DNA from: Phenylobacterium glaciei
Lineage (GTDB): Bacteria > Pseudomonadota > Alphaproteobacteria > Caulobacterales > Caulobacteraceae
Direction: 5' to 3'
Assembly (NCBI RefSeq): GCF_016772415.1
Contig: NZ_JAGSGD010000001.1
Span: forward strand, 682,001 to 746,000
Length of the DNA: 64,000 nt
A program made the translations under genes and the position numbers. The notes beneath the pieces were generated by a model. It worked only from the letters and a program-made list of their open reading frames with translations. It was not told where the DNA came from and did no database searches. Positions 15,516 through 24,732 of the stretch are shown piece by piece. Position 1 is the first letter of the stretch. Every line of letters begins with the position of its first letter.

Positions 15516-17012
15516 TCAGGCGGCTGCAGTGGCAGAATCATCACCCTCGCCCTTCTCCAGAATGCCCTCCAGCCCCTGTTCGCGGACCTTGCGGTAGAGG
15601 GTGGAGCGGCCGATCCCGAGGCGGCGGGCCACCTCGCTCATGTGGCCGGCATAGATCTCGATGGCCAGCTGGATGAGGTCGCGTTCGATCTCCTCCAGGG
15701 TGCGCAGGTGGCCGCGTCCGTCGAGGATGCGTACGGGCGCGTCCTTGGGCATCTCGGCGATCAGCTGCTCGGCGGTGGGCAGCGTCGGCGGGGCGGCCAT
15801 CAGCGAGGTCGGAGACACGGCTTCCGGCGGCGGGGCGGCGACGCCCGAGATCGCCGGGAAGTCGTAGGGTTGCAGATAGGGGGCGTCGGCCAGGACGATG
15901 GCGCGATAGACCGCGTTCTCCAGCTGGCGGACATTGCCGGGCCAGTCGAAGGCGGTGAGGAAGGCCAGCGTCTCGGCCGAGGCGCCGGTGACCGACTTGC
16001 CCTCTTCGATGTTGAAGCGGCGGATGAAGTGCTCCACCAGGGCCGGGATGTCCTCGCGCCGTTCGCGCAGGGCCGGAGCCTCGATGGGGAAAACGTTCAG
16101 GCGGTAGAACAGATCCTCGCGGAACAGCCCGTCCTTCACCGCCTGGGCGGGGTCGCGATTGGTGGCCGAGACGATGCGGACATCGACCTTGAGCGAGCGC
16201 TTGGAGCCGATGGCGTCCACCTCGCCCTCCTGCAGCACCCGCAGCAGCTTGACCTGCATGTCGAGGGGGAGTTCGCCCACCTCATCCAGGAACAACGTCC
16301 CGCCGTTGGCCTCCTGGAACTTGCCCAGGTGCTTGTCGGTGGCGCCGGTGAAGCTGCCCTTCTCGTGACCGAACAGGATGCTCTCGATCAGGTTCTCGGG
16401 AATGGCGCCGCAGTTCACCGCCACGAAGGCCTTGCCGGCGCGGTCGGACGAGCCGTGCACGGCGCGCGCGATCACTTCCTTGCCGACCCCGCTCTCGCCG
16501 GTGATCAGGATGGGGATGGAGGACTTGGCGGCCCGCTCGCCCAGGCGCTTGACCATGGTCATGGCCGGCGAATTGCCCACCATGTCGGCGAAGCTGGCGC
16601 GGCCGGTGGTGTGCTTCTTCAGCCGCTCGACCTCGCTCTTCAGCGATCCCAGGTTCAGGGCGTTGCGGATCGAGACGATGATCCGCTCGGGTGAGGCGGG
16701 CTTGACGAAGAAGTCGCTGGCGCCGGCCTGCATGGCGGCCACCACGGTGTCGATGCCACCGGTGGCGGTGATCACGATGACGGGCTGGTTGTGACCCCGG
16801 GCCCGCATCTCCTTCAGCGTATCCTGGCCGGTGATGCCGGGCATCACCAGGTCCAGCAGCACCAGGTCGGTCGCAGCCCCCGACTGCAGCCGGGCGATCG
16901 CCTGGTCGCCGTTCTCGGCGTGGACCGCGACAAAGCCCTCCCGCTCCAGGACCGCCTGGATCAGCCTGCGCTGTGTCGGGTCGTCATCGACGACTAGGAC
17001 CGTCTTGGTCAT
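15516..17012 (-). CDS. tacA: sigma-54-dependent response regulator, TacA-like
   Basis: 498 residues. Receiver domain with acceptor Asp54 (LVLLDLVMPG) and Lys104; AAA+ domain with Walker A GESGVGKE (172-179) and Walker B FLDEVGEL; C-terminal Fis-type helix-turn-helix (SEVARRLGIGRSTLYRKV). Activates sigma-54 RNA polymerase after phosphorylation. The sequence and nearby gapR point to TacA, the Caulobacter regulator that acts below ShkA-ShpA in stalk and polarity control. The sigma-54 contact loop reads GSFTGA rather than GAFTGA. The kinase genes are not in the window. Confidence 0.88.
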   Translation of the reverse strand: MTKTVLVVDDDPTQRRLIQAVLEREGFVAVHAENGDQAIARLQSGAATDLVLLDLVMPGITGQDTLKEMRARGHNQPVIVITATGGIDTVVAAMQAGASDFFVKPASPERIIVSIRNALNLGSLKSEVERLKKHTTGRASFADMVGNSPAMTMVKRLGERAAKSSIPILITGESGVGKEVIARAVHGSSDRAGKAFVAVNCGAIPENLIESILFGHEKGSFTGATDKHLGKFQEANGGTLFLDEVGELPLDMQVKLLRVLQEGEVDAIGSKRSLKVDVRIVSATNRDPAQAVKDGLFREDLFYRLNVFPIEAPALRERREDIPALVEHFIRRFNIEEGKSVTGASAETLAFLTAFDWPGNVRQLENAVYRAIVLADAPYLQPYDFPAISGVAAPPPEAVSPTSLMAAPPTLPTAEQLIAEMPKDAPVRILDGRGHLRTLEEIERDLIQLAIEIYAGHMSEVARRLGIGRSTLYRKVREQGLEGILEKGEGDDSATAAA

Positions 17013-17105
17013 TTGAAAACACCCACCAGAACCGGACGCCGCCGCATGGACGAGGCCTCTTGTTGACCCGGATTGATACAGGCCTTGGGTAAAGGACGCG
17101 TTTCG

Positions 17106-17127
17106 GAGTCCTGAGTCGGGGGTTAAC
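17106..17127. promoter_or_regulatory. two GAGTC sites and a TTAAC half-site upstream of tacA
   Basis: GAGTC at 17106-17110 and 17113-17117 match the CcrM methylation site GANTC, and TTAAC at 17123-17127 is a CtrA half-site, about 95-115 bases upstream of tacA. Consistent with cell-cycle timed expression but not a full CtrA box. Confidence 0.3.
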
Positions 17128-17246
17128 GCCGGGGCCTCTCAAGCCGGCCATTCGCGAACGCATAGCTGACCTTCGGACAGCGCGGATTTGCTTGCGCCCC
17201 GCCTAGCTCTACCGCTCTCCTCAATGAAAAGCGGGAGAGAACGGTC

Positions 17247-17891
17247 ATGTTCGTTGGACACTACGCGGCGGCTCTGGCCGCCAAGAGCGCCGAACCTCGG
17301 GGACCGCTCTGGACCTATGTTCTGGGCTGCCAGTTGATCGACGTCGCCTGGGGCGGGCTGATCATGACCGGAGCCGAGCGGCTGACCGTCGATCCCAGCC
17401 TGCCAGGCAGCGCGCTCGTCCTGGAGCACATGCCCTATACCCACAGCCTGCCCGGCGCGCTGGCCTGGGCGGTGGGGGCGGCGATCCTCGCCAAGCTGAT
17501 CCTGCGCCTCCCCTGGCGGGTGGCCGCCATGATCGGCCTGACTGTGTTTTCCCACTGGATCGCCGACCTCCTGGTGCACCGCCCCGACCTGGAGCTGTGG
17601 TTCGGGGGACAGAAGGTGGGCCTCGGCCTCTGGAACTATCCGGTGGCCGAACAGGCCGTGGAGATCGGGCTGGTGGCGCTCGCTGCGTCGGCCTGGGCCT
17701 GGCGGCGCGCGACCCTGAACCAGTCCCTGTGGCCGGTCCTGGCCTTCGTCAGCTTCCTGTTGGCCCTGCAGATCGTGGGCCTGCTGGTCCCGGCCACGGC
17801 CGATCCGGTGGGCATGGGCGGCATGGCCATCGCCGCCTATCTCGTGGCCACCGCGTTGGCGGCCCTGTTGGACCGCCGCAGGGCGGCCTGA
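17247..17891 (+). CDS. integral membrane protein, YdjM/DUF457-like
   Basis: 214 residues with about six hydrophobic segments. Histidines at GHYAAALAAK (start), HMPYTHSLPGAL and FSHWIADLLVHRPDL recall membrane-bound metal-dependent hydrolases of the YdjM/DUF457 group, where the His and Asp residues line a metal site. Function unproven. GGGAGAGAA precedes the ATG. Transcribed away from tacA; 78 bases from the PQQ dehydrogenase and possibly cotranscribed with it. Confidence 0.65.
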   Translation: MFVGHYAAALAAKSAEPRGPLWTYVLGCQLIDVAWGGLIMTGAERLTVDPSLPGSALVLEHMPYTHSLPGALAWAVGAAILAKLILRLPWRVAAMIGLTVFSHWIADLLVHRPDLELWFGGQKVGLGLWNYPVAEQAVEIGLVALAASAWAWRRATLNQSLWPVLAFVSFLLALQIVGLLVPATADPVGMGGMAIAAYLVATALAALLDRRRAA

Positions 17892-17969
17892 CGCGAGGTC
17901 ACCGGTTGCGACTTGGCTCGGCGCGCGCATACTGGCGCAAAGGCCGGAACACACGGCCGGGAGGACATC

Positions 17970-20084
17970 ATGAAGCTCGCCAAGTTCGCCGTCGCATTGG
18001 CGTTCGCCGCCCTGGTCACCGCCTGCGGACCCACCAAGCCCGGAAATGTGGACGCCAAGCGGCTGACCGCCGCCTCGGGCAACGGCGACTGGATGTCCGT
18101 CGGCCGGACCTATGACGAGCAGCGCTTCAGCCCGCTCACCAAGATCGACACCAAGAACGTCGGGACCCTGGGCCTGGCCTGGTACCACGAGTTCGACACC
18201 GACCGCGGCCAGGAGGCCACCCCGGTGGTGGTCGACGGCGTCATGTACACCACCACCGCCTGGTCCAAGGTCTATGCCTTCGACGCCAAGACCGGCGAGC
18301 AGAAGTGGGCCTTCGATCCCAAGGTCGACGGCTCCAAGGGCTTCGACGCCTGCTGCGACGTTGTCAATCGCGGCGTCGCGGTCTGGAAGGGTCGGGTCTA
18401 TTTCGGCACCCTCGACGGCCGGCTGATCGCGCTCGACGCCGCCACCGGCAAGCCGGTCTGGAGCACCCAGACCACCGACAATTCCCAGCCCTATACGATC
18501 ACAGGCGCGCCCAGGATCATCAAGGACAAGGTGATGATCGGCAACGGCGGGGCCGAGTATGGGGTGCGCGGCTACCTCTCGGCCTACGATGCCGGGACGG
18601 GGAAGATGGCCTGGCGCTTCTACACGACGCCCAACGCCAAGGGTGAGCCGGACGGTGCGGCCAGCGACAAGATCATGAAGGAAAAGGCCGGCGCCACTTG
18701 GTTCGGCGAGGGCTGGAAGGAAACCGGCGGCGGCGGCACGGTCTGGGATTCCATGGCCTATGACCCCGACCTCGACATCCTCTATGTCGGCGTCGGCAAC
18801 GGCTCGCCCTGGAACCGGCTGAAGCGGTCGGACGGCAAGGGCGATAATCTCTTCCTGTCCTCGATCCTGGCGCTCAAGCCCGACACCGGCGCGTACGTCT
18901 GGCACTATCAGACCACCCCGGGCGAGAGCTGGGACTACACCGCCACCCAGCACATCATCCTGGCCGACCTGACCGTCGGCGGCGCGCCACGCAAGGTGCT
19001 GATGCAGGCGCCGAAGAACGGCTTCTTCTATGTCCTGGACCGGGCGACCGGAGAGCTGCTCTCGGCCAACAACTACATCCCGGTGACCTGGGCCACGGGG
19101 ATCGATCCCAAGACCGGGCGGCCCATCGAGAACCCCGCGGCCCGTTATGAAAAGGCGCCGTCCCTGCAGTTCCCGGGACCGCTCGGCGGCCACAACTGGC
19201 ACCCGATGAGCTTCAGCCCAAAGACCGGCCTGGTCTATATCCCGGCCCAGCTGGACCCCTTCGCCTACACCAACGAAAAGGACTACAAGCACCGCCAGGG
19301 CGCCTGGAACCTCGGGACCGATTTCCTGGCCAACGCCTTCCCGTCGGACAAGGCGGCACTGGCCGGCCTGAAGTCGATGTTCAAGGGCCAGCTGATCGCC
19401 TGGGACCCGGTGGCCGGCAAGGCCCGTTGGACCGTCCAGCACCCCTATTTCTGGAACGCCGGCATCATGTCGACGGCGGGCGGCCTGGTGTTCCAGGGCG
19501 ACGGGGTAGGCGAGTTCGTCGCCTATGACGCCGCCAACGGAACCAAGCTGTGGAGCTACAAGACCGAGAACGGCGTGGTGGCCGCGCCCTCCACCTACGA
19601 GATCGACGGCCAGCAGTATGTGGCCCTGATGGTGGGCTATGGCGGCGGGGCGCCGGTCTCGGCCTCGGCGGTGCTGCGCGACCGGCCCCGGCTGCCGGGC
19701 CGGCTGATGGTCTTCAAGCTGGGGGGCAAGGCTGTCGCCAAGCCCTACGACATCCCGGTGGTCCCGAACCTGGATCTGGCCGGCGTGACCTCGGCGGGCG
19801 ACGTGAAGGCGGGCTTCGCGCTCTTCCACAACAACTGCCAAGTCTGCCACGGGCCCAGCGCCTCGGGCGCCTTCCTCCCCGACCTGAAGAAGTCCCAGAT
19901 GCTGCTCTCGGCCGACGCCTTCAAGTCGGTGGTGATCGACGGCGCCCTGAAGGCCAACGGCATGGCCAGCTTCGCCCGCTTCCTGACCCCCAAGGACGCC
20001 GAGGACATCCGCGCCTATGTCATCACCGAGGCCCGCAGCGCCCAGGCGGGTGTGCCCCCCGCTAAGACGCAGGGGGTGAAGTAG
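17970..20084 (+). CDS. PQQ-dependent quinohaemoprotein dehydrogenase, lipoprotein
   Basis: 704 residues from the ATG at 17970 (GGGAGGA upstream). MKLAKFAVALAFAALVTAC ends in a lipobox, so it should be anchored in the periplasm. The eight-bladed PQQ propeller fills about 35-570; adjacent cysteines at 128-129 (GFDACCDVV) match the vicinal disulphide of PQQ alcohol dehydrogenases. A haem c domain carries CQVCH at about 623-627 and a likely Met ligand in NGMASF. Oxidises an alcohol or aldehyde and passes electrons to cytochrome; substrate unknown. Confidence 0.92.
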   Translation: MKLAKFAVALAFAALVTACGPTKPGNVDAKRLTAASGNGDWMSVGRTYDEQRFSPLTKIDTKNVGTLGLAWYHEFDTDRGQEATPVVVDGVMYTTTAWSKVYAFDAKTGEQKWAFDPKVDGSKGFDACCDVVNRGVAVWKGRVYFGTLDGRLIALDAATGKPVWSTQTTDNSQPYTITGAPRIIKDKVMIGNGGAEYGVRGYLSAYDAGTGKMAWRFYTTPNAKGEPDGAASDKIMKEKAGATWFGEGWKETGGGGTVWDSMAYDPDLDILYVGVGNGSPWNRLKRSDGKGDNLFLSSILALKPDTGAYVWHYQTTPGESWDYTATQHIILADLTVGGAPRKVLMQAPKNGFFYVLDRATGELLSANNYIPVTWATGIDPKTGRPIENPAARYEKAPSLQFPGPLGGHNWHPMSFSPKTGLVYIPAQLDPFAYTNEKDYKHRQGAWNLGTDFLANAFPSDKAALAGLKSMFKGQLIAWDPVAGKARWTVQHPYFWNAGIMSTAGGLVFQGDGVGEFVAYDAANGTKLWSYKTENGVVAAPSTYEIDGQQYVALMVGYGGGAPVSASAVLRDRPRLPGRLMVFKLGGKAVAKPYDIPVVPNLDLAGVTSAGDVKAGFALFHNNCQVCHGPSASGAFLPDLKKSQMLLSADAFKSVVIDGALKANGMASFARFLTPKDAEDIRAYVITEARSAQAGVPPAKTQGVK

Positions 20085-20093
20085 CCCACCAGC

Positions 20094-20124
20094 GCGCGGG
20101 ATCGCCACGGCGGCGATCCCGCGC
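20094..20124 (+). terminator. strong stem-loop after PQQ dehydrogenase
   Basis: A 13-bp perfect stem (20094-20106 with 20112-20124) and a five-base loop, ten bases after the stop. No T-run, but the stem is the strongest simple hairpin seen in the window. Confidence 0.65.
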
Positions 20125-20267
20125 TAGCCTGGGGTTATGAGACCGGTGTCGCACGGCCCGCCGTTGGCAGCCTGTGACGGGGGCCGCATGCCTAACGCGC
20201 TCTTAGGGGCGTTCTTTCACCGGGAATTCACGGCGGATCATCAGAGTGCGCCTCTTCCGGGGGCTCC

Positions 20268-20843
20268 ATGCAGATCGCCAACACCCTGGCGGGCCCGTCG
20301 CCCGTCTTGCCAGACACGGTCGCCGCCGCGGCCCTGGTGCTGCACGACCGCAGCGGGGCGTCGAGTCTCGACCAGCAGCTCTCGGCCTATCAGGACCTGG
20401 CCAGCCGCTGGCGCGCCGCCCCCTCCAGTGACCGTCAGGCGCTGGCCAAGGCGCTCACCGAATCCCCGTTCGGCCAGCGGGTGCAGTCGACCCTGAACGC
20501 CTTCACCCGCGCCGCCTGGGCCGGACCGCGGGCTGTGCCGCCCGAGCCCCAGGCCAAGCTGCTGAGCGCCTTCGACGGCCTGTCGGAAGACGACCAGCAG
20601 ATCGTCGCGGGCTTGCAGGTGGATGGCTCGGGCGCCCCGGCCTTTGGCTCGCCGGCGGAATACCGTCAGCGCCTGAAGGCCGATCTCGACGCCGCCCAGC
20701 CGCGCAAGACCGACAGCGTAAGCCTGTCGCCGGAAGCCCGCGCTCACCTGGCCGGCGCCACCCCGCCCGTGCCGGCGGCCGAGCCGGAGATGTCCCCCGC
20801 CCGCGCCGCGGCCCTGTCGGCCTATACGCGGCTCTCGCGCTAA
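20268..20843 (+). CDS. hypothetical protein
   Basis: 191 residues, not recognised. No signal peptide or membrane helix. The sequence alternates helical segments (SLDQQLSAYQDLASRWRAAP, KLLSAFDGLSEDDQQIVAGLQ) with Pro/Ala-rich linkers, ending in a disordered Pro-rich region and a short helix. Codon usage matches its neighbours and no better reading frame covers the span. It lies between the PQQ gene terminator and a palindromic repeat, so it is probably monocistronic. Confidence 0.6.
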   Translation: MQIANTLAGPSPVLPDTVAAAALVLHDRSGASSLDQQLSAYQDLASRWRAAPSSDRQALAKALTESPFGQRVQSTLNAFTRAAWAGPRAVPPEPQAKLLSAFDGLSEDDQQIVAGLQVDGSGAPAFGSPAEYRQRLKADLDAAQPRKTDSVSLSPEARAHLAGATPPVPAAEPEMSPARAAALSAYTRLSR

Positions 20844-20860
20844 CCTCCCACCTCTCCACC

Positions 20861-20976
20861 GTCATCCCCGGGCTTGTCCCGAGGACCCATGATCTCCGTC
20901 CGTCCGCAGATCGCACGGCCCGCGCCGGGGAGGCTTGCTGCGTCACAGAGGTGGCCGGGACAAGCCCGGCCATGAC
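20861..20976. repeat. palindromic repeat element
   Basis: Left arm 20861-20889 is nearly identical to the left arm of the 15.2-kb inner element, and the right arm (about 20953-20976) is a shorter imperfect complement. Same family, again between convergent genes. Confidence 0.7.
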
Positions 20977-20999
20977 GATCAGGGGGAGGGTCTGTCGCG

Positions 21000-21641
21000 C
21001 TAAGCCGGTTCGTTCTCGCGGAAGGTCTGGAGCTGGTCCTCCAGCGCCTTGGCGAAGGCGCGCCGCGCCAGGCAGCGGGCGCGGTAGGCGTCGAGGTTGG
21101 GAAATTTCTTCAGCGCCCCGCACTCTTCCAGCTCTCGCAGCACGGTGGCCATCAGGATGTCCCCGGCGGTGAAGCGGCCCTCCAGGTAATCCTTGTCGCC
21201 AAGCGCATTGCTGAGCGAGGTCAGGCGGGCGTCGAGGTTCGCCTGGGCCGAGGGCCTGCGCCCTTCGGTCCAGGCCTGGCCGGCATAGAAGCCGTCCAGC
21301 TGAACCAGGGTCTGGGCCTGGGGCTCGATGGAGTTCAGGGCCGCGAAGATCCAGGTGCTGACCCGGGCCAGGCCCGCCTCGGTGCGGGGCGCCAGTTTCT
21401 CCGACATCGCCGCCAGGCGCAGGACGATGGCGCCGGATTCAAACATCTCCACCTCGTCGTCGCGATAGGCGGGCACCTGACCGAAGGGCTGCCAGTCGCG
21501 GTAGTTCTGGGTCTCGCCGTCGACGAGGATCACCTCATAGGGCAGGCCCGCCTCCTCCAGGGCCCAGCGGATGCGCAGGTCGCGGACCCACCCTTGCGCG
21601 AAGGAAGGAACCCAGCGGAAGGCGGTGAACTGGATGGTCAT
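21000..21641 (-). CDS. glutathione S-transferase family protein
   Basis: 213 residues. N-terminal thioredoxin-like half (QFTAFRWVPSFAQGWVRDLRIRWALEEAGLPYEVILVDG, ending in the FGQVPAYRDDEVEMFESGAI glutathione-binding segment) and an all-helical C-terminal half with the family N-capping region (FTAGDILMATVLREL). Cytosolic conjugation or isomerisation of electrophiles; the substrate cannot be assigned. Divergent from the GFA-family gene, which also belongs to glutathione/formaldehyde-type chemistry. Confidence 0.88.
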   Translation of the reverse strand: MTIQFTAFRWVPSFAQGWVRDLRIRWALEEAGLPYEVILVDGETQNYRDWQPFGQVPAYRDDEVEMFESGAIVLRLAAMSEKLAPRTEAGLARVSTWIFAALNSIEPQAQTLVQLDGFYAGQAWTEGRRPSAQANLDARLTSLSNALGDKDYLEGRFTAGDILMATVLRELEECGALKKFPNLDAYRARCLARRAFAKALEDQLQTFRENEPA

Positions 21642-21755
21642 GGGCGGCTCCTTCAGGCGTCGCAGGTCGAGCCGCGCCCGGTCGAGTCAAGAACGCCGCT
21701 GCTGACGCGGACTGTCAGCAGGCCGTGGCAGAAAGGCAAGACAAGGGAGACGATC

Positions 21756-22157
21756 ATGATCCAGGGAAGCTGCTGCTGCGGCGCGGTGCGGTTCGAGCTG
21801 ACCGCCCCGCCCACCATGATGGCCACCTGCCACTGCACCCGGTGCCGCAAGGTGGGGCTCAGCACGTTCGTGTTCGTGGACCGGGCCTCGTTCCGATGGG
21901 TCGAGGGCCAGGACATGGTGGAGAGCTACCAGCCCGATCCGCCCTATCAATTCGCCCGCTGCTTCTGCCGACGATGTGGCACGGCGCTCGGCGAACCGCT
22001 GTCGCCGGCCGACGACTTCCCCATCGCCGCCAACTGCCTGGACAGCGACCCCGGCGTCAGGAACCGCTTCCACGAATTCGTGGCCGAGAAGCCCGCCTGG
22101 TATGAGATCTGCGACGGGGCCAAGCAGTTCGCGGGGCATCCCGTACGGGCGCCCTAG
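21756..22157 (+). CDS. GFA family zinc protein
   Basis: 133 residues from the ATG at 21756 with AAGGGAGA upstream. Cysteines at 6-8 (SCCCGAVRF), 25, 27 and 30 (CHCTRCRK) and a later CFCRRCG build the two zinc sites of the GFA/CENP-V fold. The name comes from Paracoccus Gfa, once thought to speed the glutathione-formaldehyde reaction; the true activity of most members is unknown. Thirty-three bases before the oligoendopeptidase. Confidence 0.87.
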   Translation: MIQGSCCCGAVRFELTAPPTMMATCHCTRCRKVGLSTFVFVDRASFRWVEGQDMVESYQPDPPYQFARCFCRRCGTALGEPLSPADDFPIAANCLDSDPGVRNRFHEFVAEKPAWYEICDGAKQFAGHPVRAP

Positions 22158-22190
22158 TCCCGCCCCGACCCTCGCGCTAAACCCCTATCC

Positions 22191-23981
22191 ATGAACGCGC
22201 CCGTGAAACTTGACGCCCTGCCCGAGTGGCAGCTCTCCGACCTCTATGCCGGGCGCGACGACCCGAAGATCGAAGCCGACCTGGCCGGCGCCAAGGCGGC
22301 CAATGACGAGCTGGTGAAGCTGAAGGGGCGGTTCGTGCAGCTGCGCAGCGACTCGCTGCACCTGGGCGAGCTGCTGGACCACGGGATCGGGCTCTATGAG
22401 ACCGCGGTGAACGGGCTGTGGTCGGTGGGCGCCTATGCGGGCCTGGCCAGTTCGGTGGCCAAGGACGACCCGGCCTGGGCAAAGTTCGAGGGCGATCTGC
22501 GCACCCGGTCCTCGCAGATCGGCGCCGAGAGCCTGTTCTTCACGCTCGAGCTCAACCAGCTCGAGGACAACGAGATCGAGATGGCCTTCAAGGCCCATCC
22601 GCCGGCGGCGCGCTGGCGCTCCTGGATGCGCCGCGTGCGGCTGTCGCGGCCGCACGAGCTGTCGCCCGACCTGGAGCGTCTGCTGATCGACCGCTCGCCG
22701 GCGGTGGCCAACTGGGTGCGGCTGTATGACGAGACCCTGGCCCGGCTGACCGCCAAGGTAGGCAAGGAGAGCCTGAGCCTGCCCGAGGTGCTGAACCGCC
22801 TGTCGGACCCCGACGTGGCCAAGCGCAAGGCGGCCGCCCAAGCGCTGGCCAAGGCGCTGGAGGAGCGCACGCCGGAGCTGGCGCTCTCCATGAACACGCT
22901 CGCCTTCGAGAAGCAGGTGGAGGACCGCTGGCGGAAATACCCGACCCCGGCGGCGTCGCGCCACATCGCCAACGAGGTTGACGCCGACGCCGTGGAGGCC
23001 CTGGAGGCCGCGGTGGTGGAGGCCTATCCGCGGGTCAGCCACCGCTATTATGCGCTCAAGGCCAAGCTGATGGGCCGCAAGACCCTGGACTACTGGGACC
23101 GCAACGCGCCGCTCGATACCGCTGCGCCGCGCGCCTACGACTGGAAGCAGGCGCAAGGGATGGTGCTGGAGAGCTTCGCCGACCTGGCCCCCAAGTTCGC
23201 CGACACCGCCAAGACCTTCTTCGACAAGCCGTGGATCGACGCGCGGCCCCGGGCCGGCAAGCAGTCGGGGGCCTACAGCCATCCGGTGACCGCCGACCGC
23301 CACCCCTATGTGTTCATGAACTATATGGGCGAGCGCCGCGACGTGCTCACCCTGGCCCACGAACTGGGCCACGCCGTGCACCAGACCCTGTGCCAGCCGC
23401 TCGGCACACTGCTGGCCGACACCCCCCTGACGCTGGCCGAGACCGCCTCCATTTTCGGCGAGGGTCTGGTGTTCGAGCGACTCCTGGCCGGGGCCTCCAA
23501 GGCCGAGCGCCTGGGCCTGCTGGCCGGCCAGATCGAGGACGGCATCAATACAGTCGTGCGCCAGATCGCCTTCCACCGCTTCGAAAGTCGTTTTCACGCG
23601 GCGCGTTTTGAAGGTGAGCTGGCTCCAGAACAGATCGGCGCGATCTGGCTGGAGACCATGGGCGAGAGCCTGGGCCCGGCTATCAAGCTGAACAAGGGCT
23701 ACGAGCACTACTGGGCCTATGTCAGCCACTTCGCCCACGCGCCGTTCTACGTCTATGCCTACGCCTTCGGCGACCTGCTGGTGCGCGGCCTGATGGAGAA
23801 GCGCCGCGAGGATCCCGTGGCCTTCGCGCCGCTCTATGAGGACCTGCTGGCCGCCGGGGGCACCCGGACCTATGTTGAGGCCTTGCGCCCCTTCGGTCTC
23901 AATCCCCGCGAGAAGGCCTTCTGGACCGCCGGCATGGCTCAGATGGAACGGCTGGTGGACGCTTTCGAGGAGTTGGTCTGA
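22191..23981 (+). CDS. M3 family oligoendopeptidase
   Basis: 596 residues, usual length for PepF/oligoendopeptidase F. Zinc metallopeptidase cutting short peptides in the cytoplasm. The HExxH motif is HELGH (His390, Glu391, His394) in LTLAHELGHAVHQ, with the downstream third ligand in LAETASIFGE. The N-terminal PEWQLSDLYAGRDDP is the family opening. No signal peptide. Followed by the PAP2 gene after 31 bases. Confidence 0.94.
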   Translation: MNAPVKLDALPEWQLSDLYAGRDDPKIEADLAGAKAANDELVKLKGRFVQLRSDSLHLGELLDHGIGLYETAVNGLWSVGAYAGLASSVAKDDPAWAKFEGDLRTRSSQIGAESLFFTLELNQLEDNEIEMAFKAHPPAARWRSWMRRVRLSRPHELSPDLERLLIDRSPAVANWVRLYDETLARLTAKVGKESLSLPEVLNRLSDPDVAKRKAAAQALAKALEERTPELALSMNTLAFEKQVEDRWRKYPTPAASRHIANEVDADAVEALEAAVVEAYPRVSHRYYALKAKLMGRKTLDYWDRNAPLDTAAPRAYDWKQAQGMVLESFADLAPKFADTAKTFFDKPWIDARPRAGKQSGAYSHPVTADRHPYVFMNYMGERRDVLTLAHELGHAVHQTLCQPLGTLLADTPLTLAETASIFGEGLVFERLLAGASKAERLGLLAGQIEDGINTVVRQIAFHRFESRFHAARFEGELAPEQIGAIWLETMGESLGPAIKLNKGYEHYWAYVSHFAHAPFYVYAYAFGDLLVRGLMEKRREDPVAFAPLYEDLLAAGGTRTYVEALRPFGLNPREKAFWTAGMAQMERLVDAFEELV

Positions 23982-24012
23982 TCCAACGGCGGAGCTGCGC
24001 GTTCCTGCGCAC

Positions 24013-24732
24013 ATGACCACGCCTGACGCCCCGCCCGTCCGCAAGTCCGTCCTGCGGCGGATCGAGACCCGCGCCCTGCTGATCTGGCTGGCCTGCGCGG
24101 CTGCGATCTGGGGGTTCTTCAACATCGCCAGCGAGATGGTGGAGGGCGACACCACGGCGATGGATCAGCACCTGCTGCTGATGCTTCGGCAGCCGGGCAA
24201 TCTCAGCGACCCCATCGGGCCGCGCTGGGTCGAGGAGTCCATGCGCGATGTCACCGCGCTGGGCGGCTTCACCTTCCTGACCCTGGCGACGATCGTGGCG
24301 GTGCTGCTGTTCAGTTTCCACGGCAAACGCAGGCAAGCCTGGATCCTGGCCGGCACGGTGCTGGCGGCCCAGGTTTCCAGTGAGGTGCTGAAGACCTTCT
24401 ACGACCGGCCGCGGCCGACCCTCGTGCCGCACGGCAGCTTCGTCTACACCCAGAGCTTCCCCAGCGGGCACTCAGCCCTGTCGGCGGCGGTGTTCCTGAC
24501 GCTGGCCACCCTGATCGCCAGTGTCGAGAAGCGGGCGAGTTCCAAGATCCTGATCTATGTCCTGGCCCTGCTGGTGACAGTCGCGGTCGGGTTCAGCCGG
24601 GTCTATCTGGGGGTGCACTGGCCCAGCGACGTGCTGGCCGGTTGGAGCCTGGGCGCCACCTGGGCCTTCGGCGCCTGGATCGTGCTGGAGTGGATGCGGT
24701 CGAGGGACGTCAGCCGGGAGAGCCGGGGTTAG
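24013..24732 (+). CDS. PAP2 family phosphatase
   Basis: 239 residues from the ATG at 24013. Six membrane helices. The three PAP2 motifs are complete: KTFYDRPRP, SFPSGHSA and SRVYLGVHWPSD. Such enzymes dephosphorylate lipid phosphates (phosphatidic acid, undecaprenyl pyrophosphate, PgpB-type) on the outer face of the inner membrane. The 3' end overlaps the convergent regulator by 23 bases. Confidence 0.92.
   Translation: MTTPDAPPVRKSVLRRIETRALLIWLACAAAIWGFFNIASEMVEGDTTAMDQHLLLMLRQPGNLSDPIGPRWVEESMRDVTALGGFTFLTLATIVAVLLFSFHGKRRQAWILAGTVLAAQVSSEVLKTFYDRPRPTLVPHGSFVYTQSFPSGHSALSAAVFLTLATLIASVEKRASSKILIYVLALLVTVAVGFSRVYLGVHWPSDVLAGWSLGATWAFGAWIVLEWMRSRDVSRESRG

Noticed and set aside
17139..20108. 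A 989-codon open frame on the minus strand opposite the PQQ dehydrogenase
   Set aside because: It mirrors codon positions of the genes on the plus strand, has low-complexity Gly/His/Arg composition and no family resemblance; high GC produces such shadow frames.
20137..20496. Plus-strand ORF overlapping the 20268 gene
   Set aside because: Arg/Pro-rich out-of-frame shadow without a ribosome site; the frame starting at 20268 has normal composition.
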